A DNA stretch of 64,000 nucleotides from Streptomyces sp. AC512_CC834 (GTDB lineage Bacteria > Actinomycetota > Actinomycetes > Streptomycetales > Streptomycetaceae). Below are positions 1-8,171 of this stretch, piece after piece. Under the pieces are notes generated by a model, which worked only from the letters and a program-made list of their open reading frames with translations, did not search any database and was not told the DNA's origin. The DNA is taken from assembly GCF_019049325.1 (NCBI RefSeq), contig NZ_JAGMUO010000097.1, forward strand, positions 765,882 to 829,881. Reading direction: 5' to 3'. Numbering within the stretch: the first letter of the stretch is position 1; each line of letters begins with the position of its first letter. The translations under genes and the position numbers were made by a program.

Positions 1-481
1 CGTCCCGTTGAGCGCCATCGCCAAGAAGGCGGGCGTCGGACAAGGCACCTTCTACCGCAACTTCCCGCACCGCGAGGCGCTCGTCCTGGAGGTGTACCGC
101 TACGAGATGCGGCAGGTCGCCGATGCCGCGCCCGAGCTGCTGGCCACGCGGGAACCCGAGCGGGCCCTGCGCGAGTGGCTCGACCACCTCGCCCGGTTCG
201 CCATGACCAAGGCCGGCCTGGCGGACGCGATCCGGCTGGTCACGAGCGCGCCCGGAGGGCCGGCGAAACCGGAACCCGCCCCGCTGACGGAGGCGGCCGA
301 TCTCCTGCTCCGGGCCAACGGGGAGGCCGGCACCATCCGCCCGGGAGTGTCCTCGGACGACTTCTTCCTCGTCATCGGCGGTCTCTGGCTGGTCGATCCC
401 GGTGAGGACTGGCAGCCGCGGGTCACCCGGTTCCTGGACTTCGTCATGGACGGACTGCGGGCGGGAGCGCCGGGCCGGTGA
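1..481 (+). CDS. TetR/AcrR-family transcriptional regulator, 5' end outside window
   Basis: The reading frame is open from base 2, so the gene begins before the window. The visible start reads SAIAKKAGVGQGTFYRNFP, the second half of a TetR helix-turn-helix (recognition helix GVGQGTFYRNF). About 140 residues of ligand-binding domain follow, typical of the family. The stop at 479-481 overlaps the end of the convergent response regulator by 38 bp. The start, operator and target cannot be judged here. The family call is firm; the ligand is unknown. Confidence 0.9.
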   Translation, partial: VPLSAIAKKAGVGQGTFYRNFPHREALVLEVYRYEMRQVADAAPELLATREPERALREWLDHLARFAMTKAGLADAIRLVTSAPGGPAKPEPAPLTEAADLLLRANGEAGTIRPGVSSDDFFLVIGGLWLVDPGEDWQPRVTRFLDFVMDGLRAGAPGR

Positions 482-1475
482 CCGCGCCCCGGTAGCGGTA
501 GCGGCGTTCGGGCCGGCCGGCCACCCCGTAGCGCAGGGAGACGTCCGCGCCTCCGACGGTGTGGAAGTACTCCAGATACCGGCGGGCGCTGACCCGGGAG
601 ATGCCGGTCAGCGCCGCGCACTCGCTGGCGGACAGGGTGCCGTCGGCCTCCCGGAGGGTGCGTTCGACCAGCTCGGCGGTCTCCACGCTCATGCCCTTGG
701 GCAGCGCGGGGACCGGGGCCGCCGCGCCCGCGGCTCCGGCCAGCACCCGGTCGATGTCGGCCTGGCTGCGCACGACCGTCCCCAGCAGCCGGCCCCGCTG
801 GACGGCGTAGCGTTCGAGCTGGACCCGCAGGTCCTCGAACTCGAACGGCTTGAGCAGGTAGTCGACCACGCCGTGCCGCACGGCGCCGCGCACCGCGTCC
901 GCCTCGCGGGCCGCGCTGATGACCATGACGTCGCAGTCGTGACCGGCGGCGCGCAGCCGGGGGATGACGTCGAGGCCGAAGACGTCCGGCAGGTACAGGT
1001 CGAGCAGGACGAGGTCGGGGCGCAGTTCCGCGACGGCACCGAGCGCCTGCTCCCCGGTGCCGGCGACCCCGACGACCTGGAAGGGCTCGACGCGTTCGAC
1101 GAAGGCGCGGTGGACGCGGGCCACCATGAAGTCGTCGTCGACCACGAGCACGCCGATCGGACCGCCGGAACGGGGCGACGCTCCGGTGGCGGCGCTGGCG
1201 GTGGCGGTGGTGCCGGCGGTGGCGGTGGCGGTGGCGGTGGTGCCGGCGGTGGTGCCGGCGGTGGCGGTGGTGGCGGTCGGGGTGGCCGGGCGGACGCCGG
1301 ACGGGTCGGCCGTACCGGTCGTGGCGGCCGTGGCGGTCCTACCGGCCATACCGGCCGTGGCGGTCGTACCGGCCGCATCGGACGTGGCGGTCGCGTCGGA
1401 CGTGGCGGACGTGGCGGACGTGGCGGACGTGGCGGTCGTGGCGGTCGCGTCGGACGTGCCGCGCGTAGCCGTCAT
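444..1475 (-). CDS. CitB/DpiA-type response regulator with a long Thr/Ala-rich N-terminal extension
   Basis: This is the response regulator of the two-component system facing the tct transporter genes. The receiver domain covers about residues 107-225, with the acidic cluster DDD at 113-115, phospho-acceptor Asp159 (LLDLYLPD) and Lys209 (LLKPF). A C-terminal helix-turn-helix follows (ECAALTGISRVSARRYLEY), as in CitB/DpiA/DcuR proteins. Residues 1-105 are an almost pure Thr/Ala/Ser/Gly tract encoded by short DNA repeats; relatives normally begin at the receiver domain. The ATG at 1475 overlaps the kinase stop (ATGA) and has a strong GGAAGGAG seven bases upstream, so the extension is probably translated. 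An internal start such as Met43 is possible. Confidence 0.88.
   Translation of the reverse strand: MTATRGTSDATATTATSATSATSATSDATATSDAAGTTATAGMAGRTATAATTGTADPSGVRPATPTATTATAGTTAGTTATATATAGTTATASAATGASPRSGGPIGVLVVDDDFMVARVHRAFVERVEPFQVVGVAGTGEQALGAVAELRPDLVLLDLYLPDVFGLDVIPRLRAAGHDCDVMVISAAREADAVRGAVRHGVVDYLLKPFEFEDLRVQLERYAVQRGRLLGTVVRSQADIDRVLAGAAGAAAPVPALPKGMSVETAELVERTLREADGTLSASECAALTGISRVSARRYLEYFHTVGGADVSLRYGVAGRPERRYRYRGAVTGPALPPAVRP
1188..1460. repeat. GC-rich degenerate 6- and 9-bp tandem repeats inside the response regulator gene
   Basis: The plus strand shows runs of GTGGCG and GGTGGTGCC and, near 1404-1440, repeated GTGGCGGAC. On the coding minus strand these give Thr-Ala and Ser-Ala-Thr repeats. 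The repeats are almost all multiples of three, so copy-number change keeps the frame. This looks like slippage-driven expansion inside the coding sequence. Confidence 0.8.
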
Positions 1476-3205
1476 GGTGCTGCTCCTTCCGCCACCGCGT
1501 CGACGAGGTGGCTGACGGTCATGCGTGCGGTGAACACGGCCCCCTCGGGGGTGTTGGTCACCGAGATCTCACCGCCGTGACGTTCGCAGACCAGCCGGGT
1601 CAGCGCCAGGCCGATGCCGCGCTCGCCCTGCCGGGCGGCCTTGGTGGTGAAGCCGTGGGAGAAGACCTCGCGGGCCAGTTCGGGCGCCACGCCGGGTCCG
1701 GAGTCGCGCACCACGATCTCGACGCTGGAGGCGTCCTGCCTCAGCTCCACCTCGACCCACGCCTCGTGCTCGTCACCGGGCCCCGCGGCGGCGTCCACGG
1801 CGTTGTCGACGAGGTTGCCGAGCACGGTCGCCACGTCGGCGGCGTCCTCCGGCGCGAGCCGGTCCAGCGCCGTGCGGTCCGAGACGCGCAGCGCGACCCT
1901 GCGCTCGGCCGCGAGCGAGGACTTCGCGGTGATCAGCGCGGCGACGACGGTGTCACGGACCCGGCGGCTGAGGGTGACGTCCAGGGACTGCCGGCGTCGG
2001 CTGAGCCCGCGGACGTAGCGCACCACCTCGTCCTGCTCGCCGATCTGGATGAGCCCGGAGATGGTGTGCAACTGGTTGGCGAACTCGTGGGCCTGCGCGC
2101 GCAGCAGCTCGGAGGTGCTGCGGAAGGAGCCGATCTCCCGTTCCAGGCGGGCAAGTTCGGTGCGGTCGCGCAGGGTGGTGACCGAGCCGAGCGGGCGGCC
2201 GTCCTTGGTGACGGTCATCCGGTTCATGACCAGGACCCGCCCGTGACGGACGACGACCTCGTCGCGCGGCTCGGCCGCTTCGGGGGTGGCACCGGCCAGC
2301 ACGTCGCGCAGCCGCCCGTCGATGCCGAGGCCGTCCAGGCTCTGGCCCACGCAGTCGGCGGGCAGGTCGAGCAGGCGCCTGCCCATCTCGTTGACGAGGG
2401 TGAGCCGGTGCTGCGGATCGAGGGCGACGACGCCCTCGGCGATGCCGTACAGCATGGCCTCCCGGTGCTCGGCGAGGCCGGCGATCTCACGCGGCTCCAG
2501 GCCGAGGGTCTGCCGTTTGACGCGCCGGGCCAGCAGCCAGGAGCCGGCCACGCCGAGGCCGCTGGCGATGCCGAGGTAGGCGAGGAGGTAGGAGGAGGCG
2601 CCGCTGAGGCGCTGCCACACGGTCGGGTCGGCCTCGCCGACCATCACCGTGCCGAGGTGCCGGCCGAGGGTCTGCCGGTTGGCGCCGAGCACCGGGACCT
2701 GGGCGACGAGTTCCCGGCTGCCCCGGAGGGTCAGGGGACCCGACCAGCCGCGTCCGGTACCGGCGCCGGCGCCCTCTCCGCGCGGCAGCCGGGTGCCGAT
2801 CAGCGTGGGGTCGGTGGAGCTGACGACGCGGCCGTCGGCGTCGGCCACCGTGACCGAGGTGACCCCGGACTGGGTCTGCGTGGAGTTCACCAGCGGGGCG
2901 AGGGCCTCCTGCGGCACGGGGCGCAGCAACTGGCTGCGGACCAGCGGCGTGGCGGCCAGTTGTTCGGCCAGGGCGGTGACCCGGCGGCCCTCGACGCGGT
3001 TGAAGGTGGCCTTGGACTGGGCGAGCGAGACGGCGGCGACCGCGAGCAGGACGACCACGACGATGGCGAGCTGGAGGACCAGCATCTCGCCCGCGAGGGT
3101 CTGACGTCGGAAGGTGGGGGCCACGGCGGACTCGTTCTCGGCTGACGGAGGCAGTGGGGCGGTGGGGCTGTACAGGGGTGCAGGGGTGTGCCGGGTCGCC
3201 ATCAT
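1472..3205 (-). CDS. CitA/DcuS-type sensor histidine kinase
   Basis: Membrane sensor kinase, about 577 residues. A first membrane helix lies near residues 40-63 (LAIVVVVLLAVAAVSLA), followed by an extracytoplasmic ligand-binding domain of about 140 residues of the citrate/dicarboxylate sensor type, a second helix near 205-227, a cytoplasmic PAS domain (about 240-345), the phospho-acceptor helix (AQAHEFANQLHTISG), the N box (LGNLVDNAVDA), and glycine boxes DSGPG and GERGIGLAL. I chose ATG 3205 because AGGTGA lies five bases upstream; GTG 3214 is in frame but sits inside that ribosome site. The stop overlaps the response regulator start. It faces tctC, so it probably senses a tri- or dicarboxylate carried by TctABC. 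Confidence 0.92.
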   Translation of the reverse strand: MMATRHTPAPLYSPTAPLPPSAENESAVAPTFRRQTLAGEMLVLQLAIVVVVLLAVAAVSLAQSKATFNRVEGRRVTALAEQLAATPLVRSQLLRPVPQEALAPLVNSTQTQSGVTSVTVADADGRVVSSTDPTLIGTRLPRGEGAGAGTGRGWSGPLTLRGSRELVAQVPVLGANRQTLGRHLGTVMVGEADPTVWQRLSGASSYLLAYLGIASGLGVAGSWLLARRVKRQTLGLEPREIAGLAEHREAMLYGIAEGVVALDPQHRLTLVNEMGRRLLDLPADCVGQSLDGLGIDGRLRDVLAGATPEAAEPRDEVVVRHGRVLVMNRMTVTKDGRPLGSVTTLRDRTELARLEREIGSFRSTSELLRAQAHEFANQLHTISGLIQIGEQDEVVRYVRGLSRRRQSLDVTLSRRVRDTVVAALITAKSSLAAERRVALRVSDRTALDRLAPEDAADVATVLGNLVDNAVDAAAGPGDEHEAWVEVELRQDASSVEIVVRDSGPGVAPELAREVFSHGFTTKAARQGERGIGLALTRLVCERHGGEISVTNTPEGAVFTARMTVSHLVDAVAEGAAP

Positions 3206-3244
3206 GGCGCTCACCTGCGGCGAAGGAAAGGGATGTGCCGTCTT

Positions 3245-3270
3245 CGCAATGAAGCGGCGACCGCAATGAA
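3245..3270 (+). promoter_or_regulatory. Direct repeat, candidate response-regulator site between kinase and tctC
   Basis: CGCAATGAA occurs at 3245-3253 and again, identical, at 3262-3270 (17 bp start to start). It is the most conspicuous repeat in the divergent intergenic region between the kinase and tctC. Direct repeats of this size fit tandem binding of a response regulator. The assignment is positional inference only. Confidence 0.4.
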
Positions 3271-3403
3271 CACAACCTCCCTTGCTTCCGCAAGGAAGAC
3301 ACGCGGCCGGCTCGCGGGCACCATGTGGCCCACGTCACCCTCCCCCACAGGGCTCCCCCATGTCCCCCGTATCGATCCATCCAACCGACAGGTGGTGTCA
3401 TTC

Positions 3404-4390
3404 GTGCGCCTGCGCACCCCCCTTGCCCTGCTCGGGGCCGCCGTGCTCGTGCTCGCGGGACCGCCGCTGTTCTCCTCGGGCAGCGACTCCGACTCCGGTA
3501 CGCAGATCCCCGGCCTGCGCTTCATGGTTCCCAACACGCCCGGCGGCGGCTACGACATCACCGCCCGTACGGCCGCGAAGAACGCCGAGGACGCCGGGCT
3601 CACGCACAACATCGAGGTGTTCAACCTGCCCGGCGCGGGCGGCACCGTGGGGCTGAGCCGGCTGGTGAGCGAGCACGGCAACGGCAAGCTCGCCATGTCC
3701 ATGGGTCTCGGCGTCGTGGGCGCCGTCCGCTCCAACGACGCCCCCAAGACCCTCGCCGACACCACGCCGATCGCGCGCCTCACCGAGGAGCAGGACGTCG
3801 TGGTGGTCGGCAAGGACTCGCCGTACAAGACGATCGACGAGCTGATCGCCGCCTGGAAGAAGGACCCGGGCAAGCTCCCCGTCGGCGGCGGCTCGTCGCC
3901 GGGCGGCCCCGACCATCTCGCGCCGATGCTGATGGCGCAGGCCGCCGGAATCCAGCCGAAGTCGGTCAACTACATCCCCTTCGACGGCGGCGGCGAGCTG
4001 CTCGCCTCGATCCTCGGCAACAAGGTCGGCTTCGGCGTCTCCGGCGTCGGCGAGTACCTGGACCAGATCAAGGCGGGCGAGCTGCGGGTGCTCGCGGTGA
4101 CCGGCCCCGAGCGGGTGGACGACCTCAAGGACGCCCCCACGCTCAAGGAGTCCGGATACGACGTGGACTTCACCAACTGGCGCGGCCTCGTGGCCCCGCC
4201 CGGCCTGTCCGAGGCGCAGCGGAACAAGCTCACCCGCCTGGTCGAGGAGCTGCACGACTCGCCCGAGTGGCGGGAGTCGATGGACAAGAACGGCTGGGAC
4301 GACGCGTTCCTGACCGGTGAGAAGTTCGGCGACTTCCTGGACGCCCAGGACAAGCGCGTGGTGTCGGTGCTGAAGGAGCTTGGACTGTGA
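3404..4390 (+). CDS. tctC: Tripartite tricarboxylate transporter substrate-binding protein TctC
   Basis: Extracytoplasmic solute receptor of a TTT transporter (Bug/TctC family, usual length 320-330; here 328). The N-terminus has a signal sequence (VRLRTPLALLGAAVLVLAG). The mature part carries the family marks: MVPNTPGGGYDITAR near the start, IEVFNLPGAGGTVG, and the PGLSEAQRNKL segment near the C-terminus. No lipobox Cys is evident. I chose GTG 3404 because AGGTGG lies eight bases upstream and the signal peptide follows at once; the frame is open upstream but lacks a signal-like start. The stop overlaps tctB (GTGA). The carboxylate ligand cannot be read from sequence. Confidence 0.92.
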   Translation: MRLRTPLALLGAAVLVLAGPPLFSSGSDSDSGTQIPGLRFMVPNTPGGGYDITARTAAKNAEDAGLTHNIEVFNLPGAGGTVGLSRLVSEHGNGKLAMSMGLGVVGAVRSNDAPKTLADTTPIARLTEEQDVVVVGKDSPYKTIDELIAAWKKDPGKLPVGGGSSPGGPDHLAPMLMAQAAGIQPKSVNYIPFDGGGELLASILGNKVGFGVSGVGEYLDQIKAGELRVLAVTGPERVDDLKDAPTLKESGYDVDFTNWRGLVAPPGLSEAQRNKLTRLVEELHDSPEWRESMDKNGWDDAFLTGEKFGDFLDAQDKRVVSVLKELGL

Positions 4391-4977
4391 CGACGCGGAC
4401 CGGCTCCGGCTCTGCCGCGAGCCCGAACCCGAACCCGGGCCCGGACCCCGCCCCCTCCCCCGGCCCGGTCCCCGCGCCCGGATGGCGCTCGTGGCTGCGC
4501 GAGCACTCCGAACTCGGCGTGTGCGTACTGCTGCTGGCGCTCGGCGCGCTCGTCCTGACCGACGCGCTCACCATGGACGTCGACATCACCCAGCGCGGGC
4601 CGGTCGGACCCAAGACCGTGCCCGTCGTGGTCGGCCTCGGCCTGCTGGTGATCGCCGCGCTGCTCGCCGTCGACGTCCTGCGCGGCGGCCGGGGCGAGGC
4701 CGAGGGCGGCGAGGACATCGACCTGTCCGAACCGGCCGACTGGCGCACGGTGCTGCTGCTGTCCGGGATCTTCCTCGGCGCCGCCGCGCTGATCGAACCG
4801 GCCGGCTTCCCCGTCGCCGGGGCGCTGCTCTTCTGGGGTGCCGCCTTCGCCCTCGGCAGCCGACGGGTGGACCGCGATCCGCTGATCGCCGCGGTGCTGT
4901 CGCTGATCACCTATGTCGTCTTCGACAAGCTGCTCGGAGTGCCGCTGCCCGGCGGTCCGCTGATGGGAGTGCTCTGA
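4387..4977 (+). CDS. tctB: Tripartite tricarboxylate transporter small membrane subunit TctB
   Basis: Small membrane subunit of the TTT system, 196 residues, in the usual tctC-tctB-tctA order. After a Pro-rich cytoplasmic N-terminus (repeats of NPGPDPAPSP type) there are about four hydrophobic helices: near 38-56 (LGVCVLLLALGALVLTDAL), 76-92, 116-132 and 140-190. The GTG start overlaps the tctC stop by 4 nt, indicating translational coupling, and the tctA ATG lies one base after the stop. Family members are poorly conserved, so the call leans on size, topology and position. Confidence 0.88.
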   Translation: MTTRTGSGSAASPNPNPGPDPAPSPGPVPAPGWRSWLREHSELGVCVLLLALGALVLTDALTMDVDITQRGPVGPKTVPVVVGLGLLVIAALLAVDVLRGGRGEAEGGEDIDLSEPADWRTVLLLSGIFLGAAALIEPAGFPVAGALLFWGAAFALGSRRVDRDPLIAAVLSLITYVVFDKLLGVPLPGGPLMGVL

Positions 4978-4978
4978 C

Positions 4979-6478
4979 ATGAACGCCCTCAACTCCCTCA
5001 TGGACGGGTTCGGGACGGCCCTGACCCCGGTCAACCTGCTGTGGGCCGCCCTCGGTGTGCTGCTCGGCACGGCCATCGGCGTCCTGCCCGGCATCGGTCC
5101 GGCGATGGCGGTGGCGCTGCTGCTGCCGGTGACGTACGGGCTGGATCCGGTCGCGGCGTTCATCATGTTCGCGGGCATCTACTACGGCGCGATGTTCGGC
5201 GGTTCGACGACCTCCATCCTGCTCAACACCCCCGGCGAGAGTGCCGCCGTGGTCGCGGCCATGGAGGGCAACCCCATGGCCAAGGCGGGGCGCGGCGCAC
5301 AGGCGCTGGCTGCCGCGGCCATCGGTCACTTCGCGGGCGGCATGATCGGCACGATCCTGCTGGTGGTGCTGGCGCCGACGGTCGCCGACCTGGCGGTGGA
5401 CATCGGTGCGCCGGACTACTTCGCGATCATGGTGCTGGCGTTCATCGCCGTGACGTCGGTGCTGGGTTCGTCGCGGGTCAGAGGCCTGGCCTCGCTGCTG
5501 ATCGGTCTGACGATCGGCCTGGTGGGCCTGGACCAGATGACGGGCCAGCAGCGGCTGACCTTCGGCTCGCTGCAGCTCGCCGACGGCGTCGACGTGGTGA
5601 TCGTCGCGGTCGGTCTGTTCGCCATCGGCGAGGCGCTGTGGGTGGCGGCCCATCTGCGGCGCGGGGCGGCCGAGCCGATCCCGGTGGGCCGTCCCTGGCT
5701 CGGCCGCGGTGATGTGAAGCGGACCTGGAAGTCCTGGCTGCGCGGTCCGCTCATCGGCTTCCCGTTCGGCGCGATCCCCGCGGGCGGCGCGGAGATCCCC
5801 ACCTTCCTGTCGTACGTGACGGAGAAGCGGCTGTCCAAGCACAAGGACGAGTGGGGCAAGGGTGCCATCGAGGGTGTGGCGGGACCGGAGTCGGCGGCGT
5901 CGGCGTCGGCCGCGGGCACGCTGGTGTCGATGCTGACCCTGGGCCTGCCGACGACGGCGGTCGCCGCGGTCATGCTGGCCGCGTTCCAGCAGTACGGCAT
6001 CCAGCCGGGACCGCTGCTCTTCGAGCGCGAACCCGAGCTGGTGTGGGGTCTGATCGCCTCGCTCTTCGTGGGCATGGTGCTGCTGCTCGCCCTGAACCTG
6101 CCGCTGGCGCCGGTGTGGGCCAAGCTGCTGCGCATCCCCCGGCCGTACCTCTACGCGGGGATCATGTTCTTCGCGGCGGTCGGCGCGTACGCGGTCGGCG
6201 GTGAGGTGATCGACCTGGTGATCCTGCTGGTCATCGGTCTCATCGGCTTCGGCATGCGGCGCTACGGCCTGCCCATCCTGCCCGCCGTCATCGGTGTCAT
6301 CCTCGGCCCGAACGCCGAGCAACAGCTTCGCCGGGCCCTGCAGATCAGCGACGGCAGCGTGTCGGGCCTGGTCAACACGCCGTTCTCGGTGACGGTGTAC
6401 GCGGTGATCGTGCTGCTGCTGTCCTGGCCGCTGGTGAGGCGGCTGGTGGTCCGCAGGCGGAGGCACGCCGACGCCTGA
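4979..6478 (+). CDS. tctA: Tripartite tricarboxylate transporter large membrane subunit TctA
   Basis: Large membrane subunit of the TTT system, 499 residues, the usual length. The N-terminus has the TctA signature GTAIGVLPGIGPAMAVALLLP, then MFGGSTTSILLNTPGE and IPAGGAEIPTFLSYVTEK, which belong to the conserved substrate-path motifs. About ten to twelve membrane helices are visible. It completes the transporter with TctB (channel partner) and TctC (binding protein). A strong hairpin follows the stop and probably ends the operon. Confidence 0.94.
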   Translation: MNALNSLMDGFGTALTPVNLLWAALGVLLGTAIGVLPGIGPAMAVALLLPVTYGLDPVAAFIMFAGIYYGAMFGGSTTSILLNTPGESAAVVAAMEGNPMAKAGRGAQALAAAAIGHFAGGMIGTILLVVLAPTVADLAVDIGAPDYFAIMVLAFIAVTSVLGSSRVRGLASLLIGLTIGLVGLDQMTGQQRLTFGSLQLADGVDVVIVAVGLFAIGEALWVAAHLRRGAAEPIPVGRPWLGRGDVKRTWKSWLRGPLIGFPFGAIPAGGAEIPTFLSYVTEKRLSKHKDEWGKGAIEGVAGPESAASASAAGTLVSMLTLGLPTTAVAAVMLAAFQQYGIQPGPLLFEREPELVWGLIASLFVGMVLLLALNLPLAPVWAKLLRIPRPYLYAGIMFFAAVGAYAVGGEVIDLVILLVIGLIGFGMRRYGLPILPAVIGVILGPNAEQQLRRALQISDGSVSGLVNTPFSVTVYAVIVLLLSWPLVRRLVVRRRRHADA

Positions 6479-6514
6479 TCCCCGGCAGACGCCTGATCCC
6501 GGCCGGCACCTCGT

Positions 6515-6545
6515 CGGCCCGAGCCGTCCGACCCGGCTCGGGCCG
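6515..6545 (+). terminator. Terminator-like hairpin after tctA
   Basis: CGGCCCGAGCCG at 6515-6526 pairs perfectly with CGGCTCGGGCCG at 6534-6545 across a 7-nt loop. No U-tract follows, as is common in Streptomyces. It separates the tct operon from the next cluster. Just before it, GACGCCTGATCCC occurs twice around the tctA stop codon. Confidence 0.75.
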
Positions 6546-6587
6546 TCGCCTTCGGTCCGTCCGGCGAAGGGCGCCGCGTGCCCAATC

Positions 6588-6618
6588 TCAGAGCCTTCTG
6601 ATTTCGCGTCACTAGCAT
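6588..6618 (+). promoter_or_regulatory. Shared cluster operator plus -10 for the first flavoprotein gene
   Basis: TCAGAGCCTTCTGA at 6588-6601 is an imperfect palindrome (TCAGA-N4-TCTGA). After 11 nt comes a -10-like TAGCAT at 6613-6618, which predicts a start of transcription near 6625, two bases from the ATG at 6627, so the mRNA should be nearly leaderless. The same operator with the same 11-nt gap serves the two divergent promoters at 15.2 kb. AATCTCAGAGC is identical at both sites. The regulator is unknown. Confidence 0.7.
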
Positions 6619-6626
6619 CCCGGCCC

Positions 6627-8171
6627 ATGGTGCGCGACTACCTCATCCTCGGGGCCGGACCGGCCGGACTTCAACTTGCCTCTCTGCTGGAACGCGACGG
6701 GTGCGACTATGTCGTCCTGGAGCGCGGGAGCGGACCGGGAACGTTCTTCACCCGGTATCCCCGCCATCGGCAGATGATTTCGAACAACAAGGTGAACACG
6801 GGTTTCACCGACCCGGAACTCAACCTGCGCATGGACTGGAACTCGCTGCTCAGCGACGACCCGGAACTGCTCCTCACCCGGTACACCGAGCGCTACTTCC
6901 CGCACGCCGACGACTGGGTGCGCTATCTGACCGACTTCGCGGCCCGCACCGGCGTCCGCGTCGAGTACGGGACGGAGGCCGTACGGATATCCCGCGAGGA
7001 CGGCGTCTTCAGCGTCCTCGACGGCGGTGGACGTACCTGGCGGGCCCGGCGGCTCGTCGTGGCGACCGGCATCTCCCGGCTCAACGAGCCACCCGTCCCG
7101 GGCGTCGAACTCGCCGAACGGTACGACACCTTCGACACCGATCCGGCATCCTTCACCAACCAGCGGGTGCTGATCATCGGCAAGGGGAACTCCGCGTTCG
7201 AAACCGCCGACTCCCTCATCGAGAAGGCCGCGGTGATCCACGTCGCGGGCCCGCACTCGGTCAAACTCGCCTGGAAGACCCACTACGTCGGGCATCTTCG
7301 CGCGGTGAACAACAACTTCCTGGACACCTACCAGCTCAAGTCCCAGAACGCGGTCCTGGACGGCACCGTCGAGAGCATCGAGAAGTCCGCGGACGGCGGC
7401 TTCCGCGTGCTGCTCCGCTACACCCGGACCACGGAGCCGCTGCGCGAACTGCGCTACGACCGGGTCATCGTGTGCACCGGCTTCCGCTTCGACGCGTCCG
7501 TCTTCGACGACACCTGCCGCCCCGCGCTCGTCATCGACGACCGGTTCCCCGAACAGACCTCCGCCTTCGAGTCGGTGAACGTACCGGACCTCTACTTCGC
7601 CGGGACCCTGACGCAGCAGCGGGACTTCAAGAAGTCCACCAACGGCTTCATCCACGGTTTCCGCTACTCGGCGCGCGCCCTGCACCGCGTCCTGGGCTCC
7701 CGCCACCTCGGCACACCGTGGCCGGCCCGGACACTCACCGCGACGCCGGAGGCGATCGCCGACGCCGTCATCGACCGCGTCAACCGCTCGTCGGGCCTGT
7801 GGCAGCAGTTCGCGTTCCTCGGCGACGTGGTCGGCGTGGACGGCGACCGGGTCCTGTACCAGGAGGAGGTGCCGCTCGACTACGTCACCGACGGCGGCCT
7901 CGGGCCCGCCCCGCACCGGTTCGTCGTCGACCTGGAGTACGGGCCGGAACACGACCGGATCGACCCGTTCGACGTCGACGTCCCGCGCGTCGTCGAGAAC
8001 GACGTCGATCACGCCATGGACTCCACGTATCTCCATCCCGTCGTCCGCCACTACCGGGACGGCGTGCTCGCCGGGACCCATCACCTGGCGGAGAACCTGG
8101 AGAACGACTGGGACCTGCCGGCCGTCCACCGGCAGCCGCTCGCCGCGTTCGTGAAGGAGAGCCTTGCCTGA
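6627..8171 (+). CDS. FOXRED2-like FAD-dependent monooxygenase/oxidoreductase A
   Basis: Flavoprotein of 514 residues with an N-terminal FAD Rossmann motif (LGAGPAGLQLASLL), the family block FTRYPRHRQMISNNK and DWNSLLSDDPELL, and a second nucleotide-binding motif GKGNSAFETADS for NAD(P)H. These blocks recall the FOXRED2 branch of flavin-containing oxidoreductases rather than classical Baeyer-Villiger enzymes. The C-terminus ends with a conserved HLAENLENDWD segment. It is a clear paralogue of the gene at 13642-15222. ATG 6627 has no Shine-Dalgarno sequence and lies right after a predicted transcription start. The ligase gene overlaps its end by 8 nt. The substrate is unknown. Confidence 0.85.
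   Translation: MVRDYLILGAGPAGLQLASLLERDGCDYVVLERGSGPGTFFTRYPRHRQMISNNKVNTGFTDPELNLRMDWNSLLSDDPELLLTRYTERYFPHADDWVRYLTDFAARTGVRVEYGTEAVRISREDGVFSVLDGGGRTWRARRLVVATGISRLNEPPVPGVELAERYDTFDTDPASFTNQRVLIIGKGNSAFETADSLIEKAAVIHVAGPHSVKLAWKTHYVGHLRAVNNNFLDTYQLKSQNAVLDGTVESIEKSADGGFRVLLRYTRTTEPLRELRYDRVIVCTGFRFDASVFDDTCRPALVIDDRFPEQTSAFESVNVPDLYFAGTLTQQRDFKKSTNGFIHGFRYSARALHRVLGSRHLGTPWPARTLTATPEAIADAVIDRVNRSSGLWQQFAFLGDVVGVDGDRVLYQEEVPLDYVTDGGLGPAPHRFVVDLEYGPEHDRIDPFDVDVPRVVENDVDHAMDSTYLHPVVRHYRDGVLAGTHHLAENLENDWDLPAVHRQPLAAFVKESLA

Noticed and set aside
402..1580. A plus-strand open frame with long poly-Gly
   Set aside because: It is antisense to the response regulator; the Gly runs come from the same DNA repeats.
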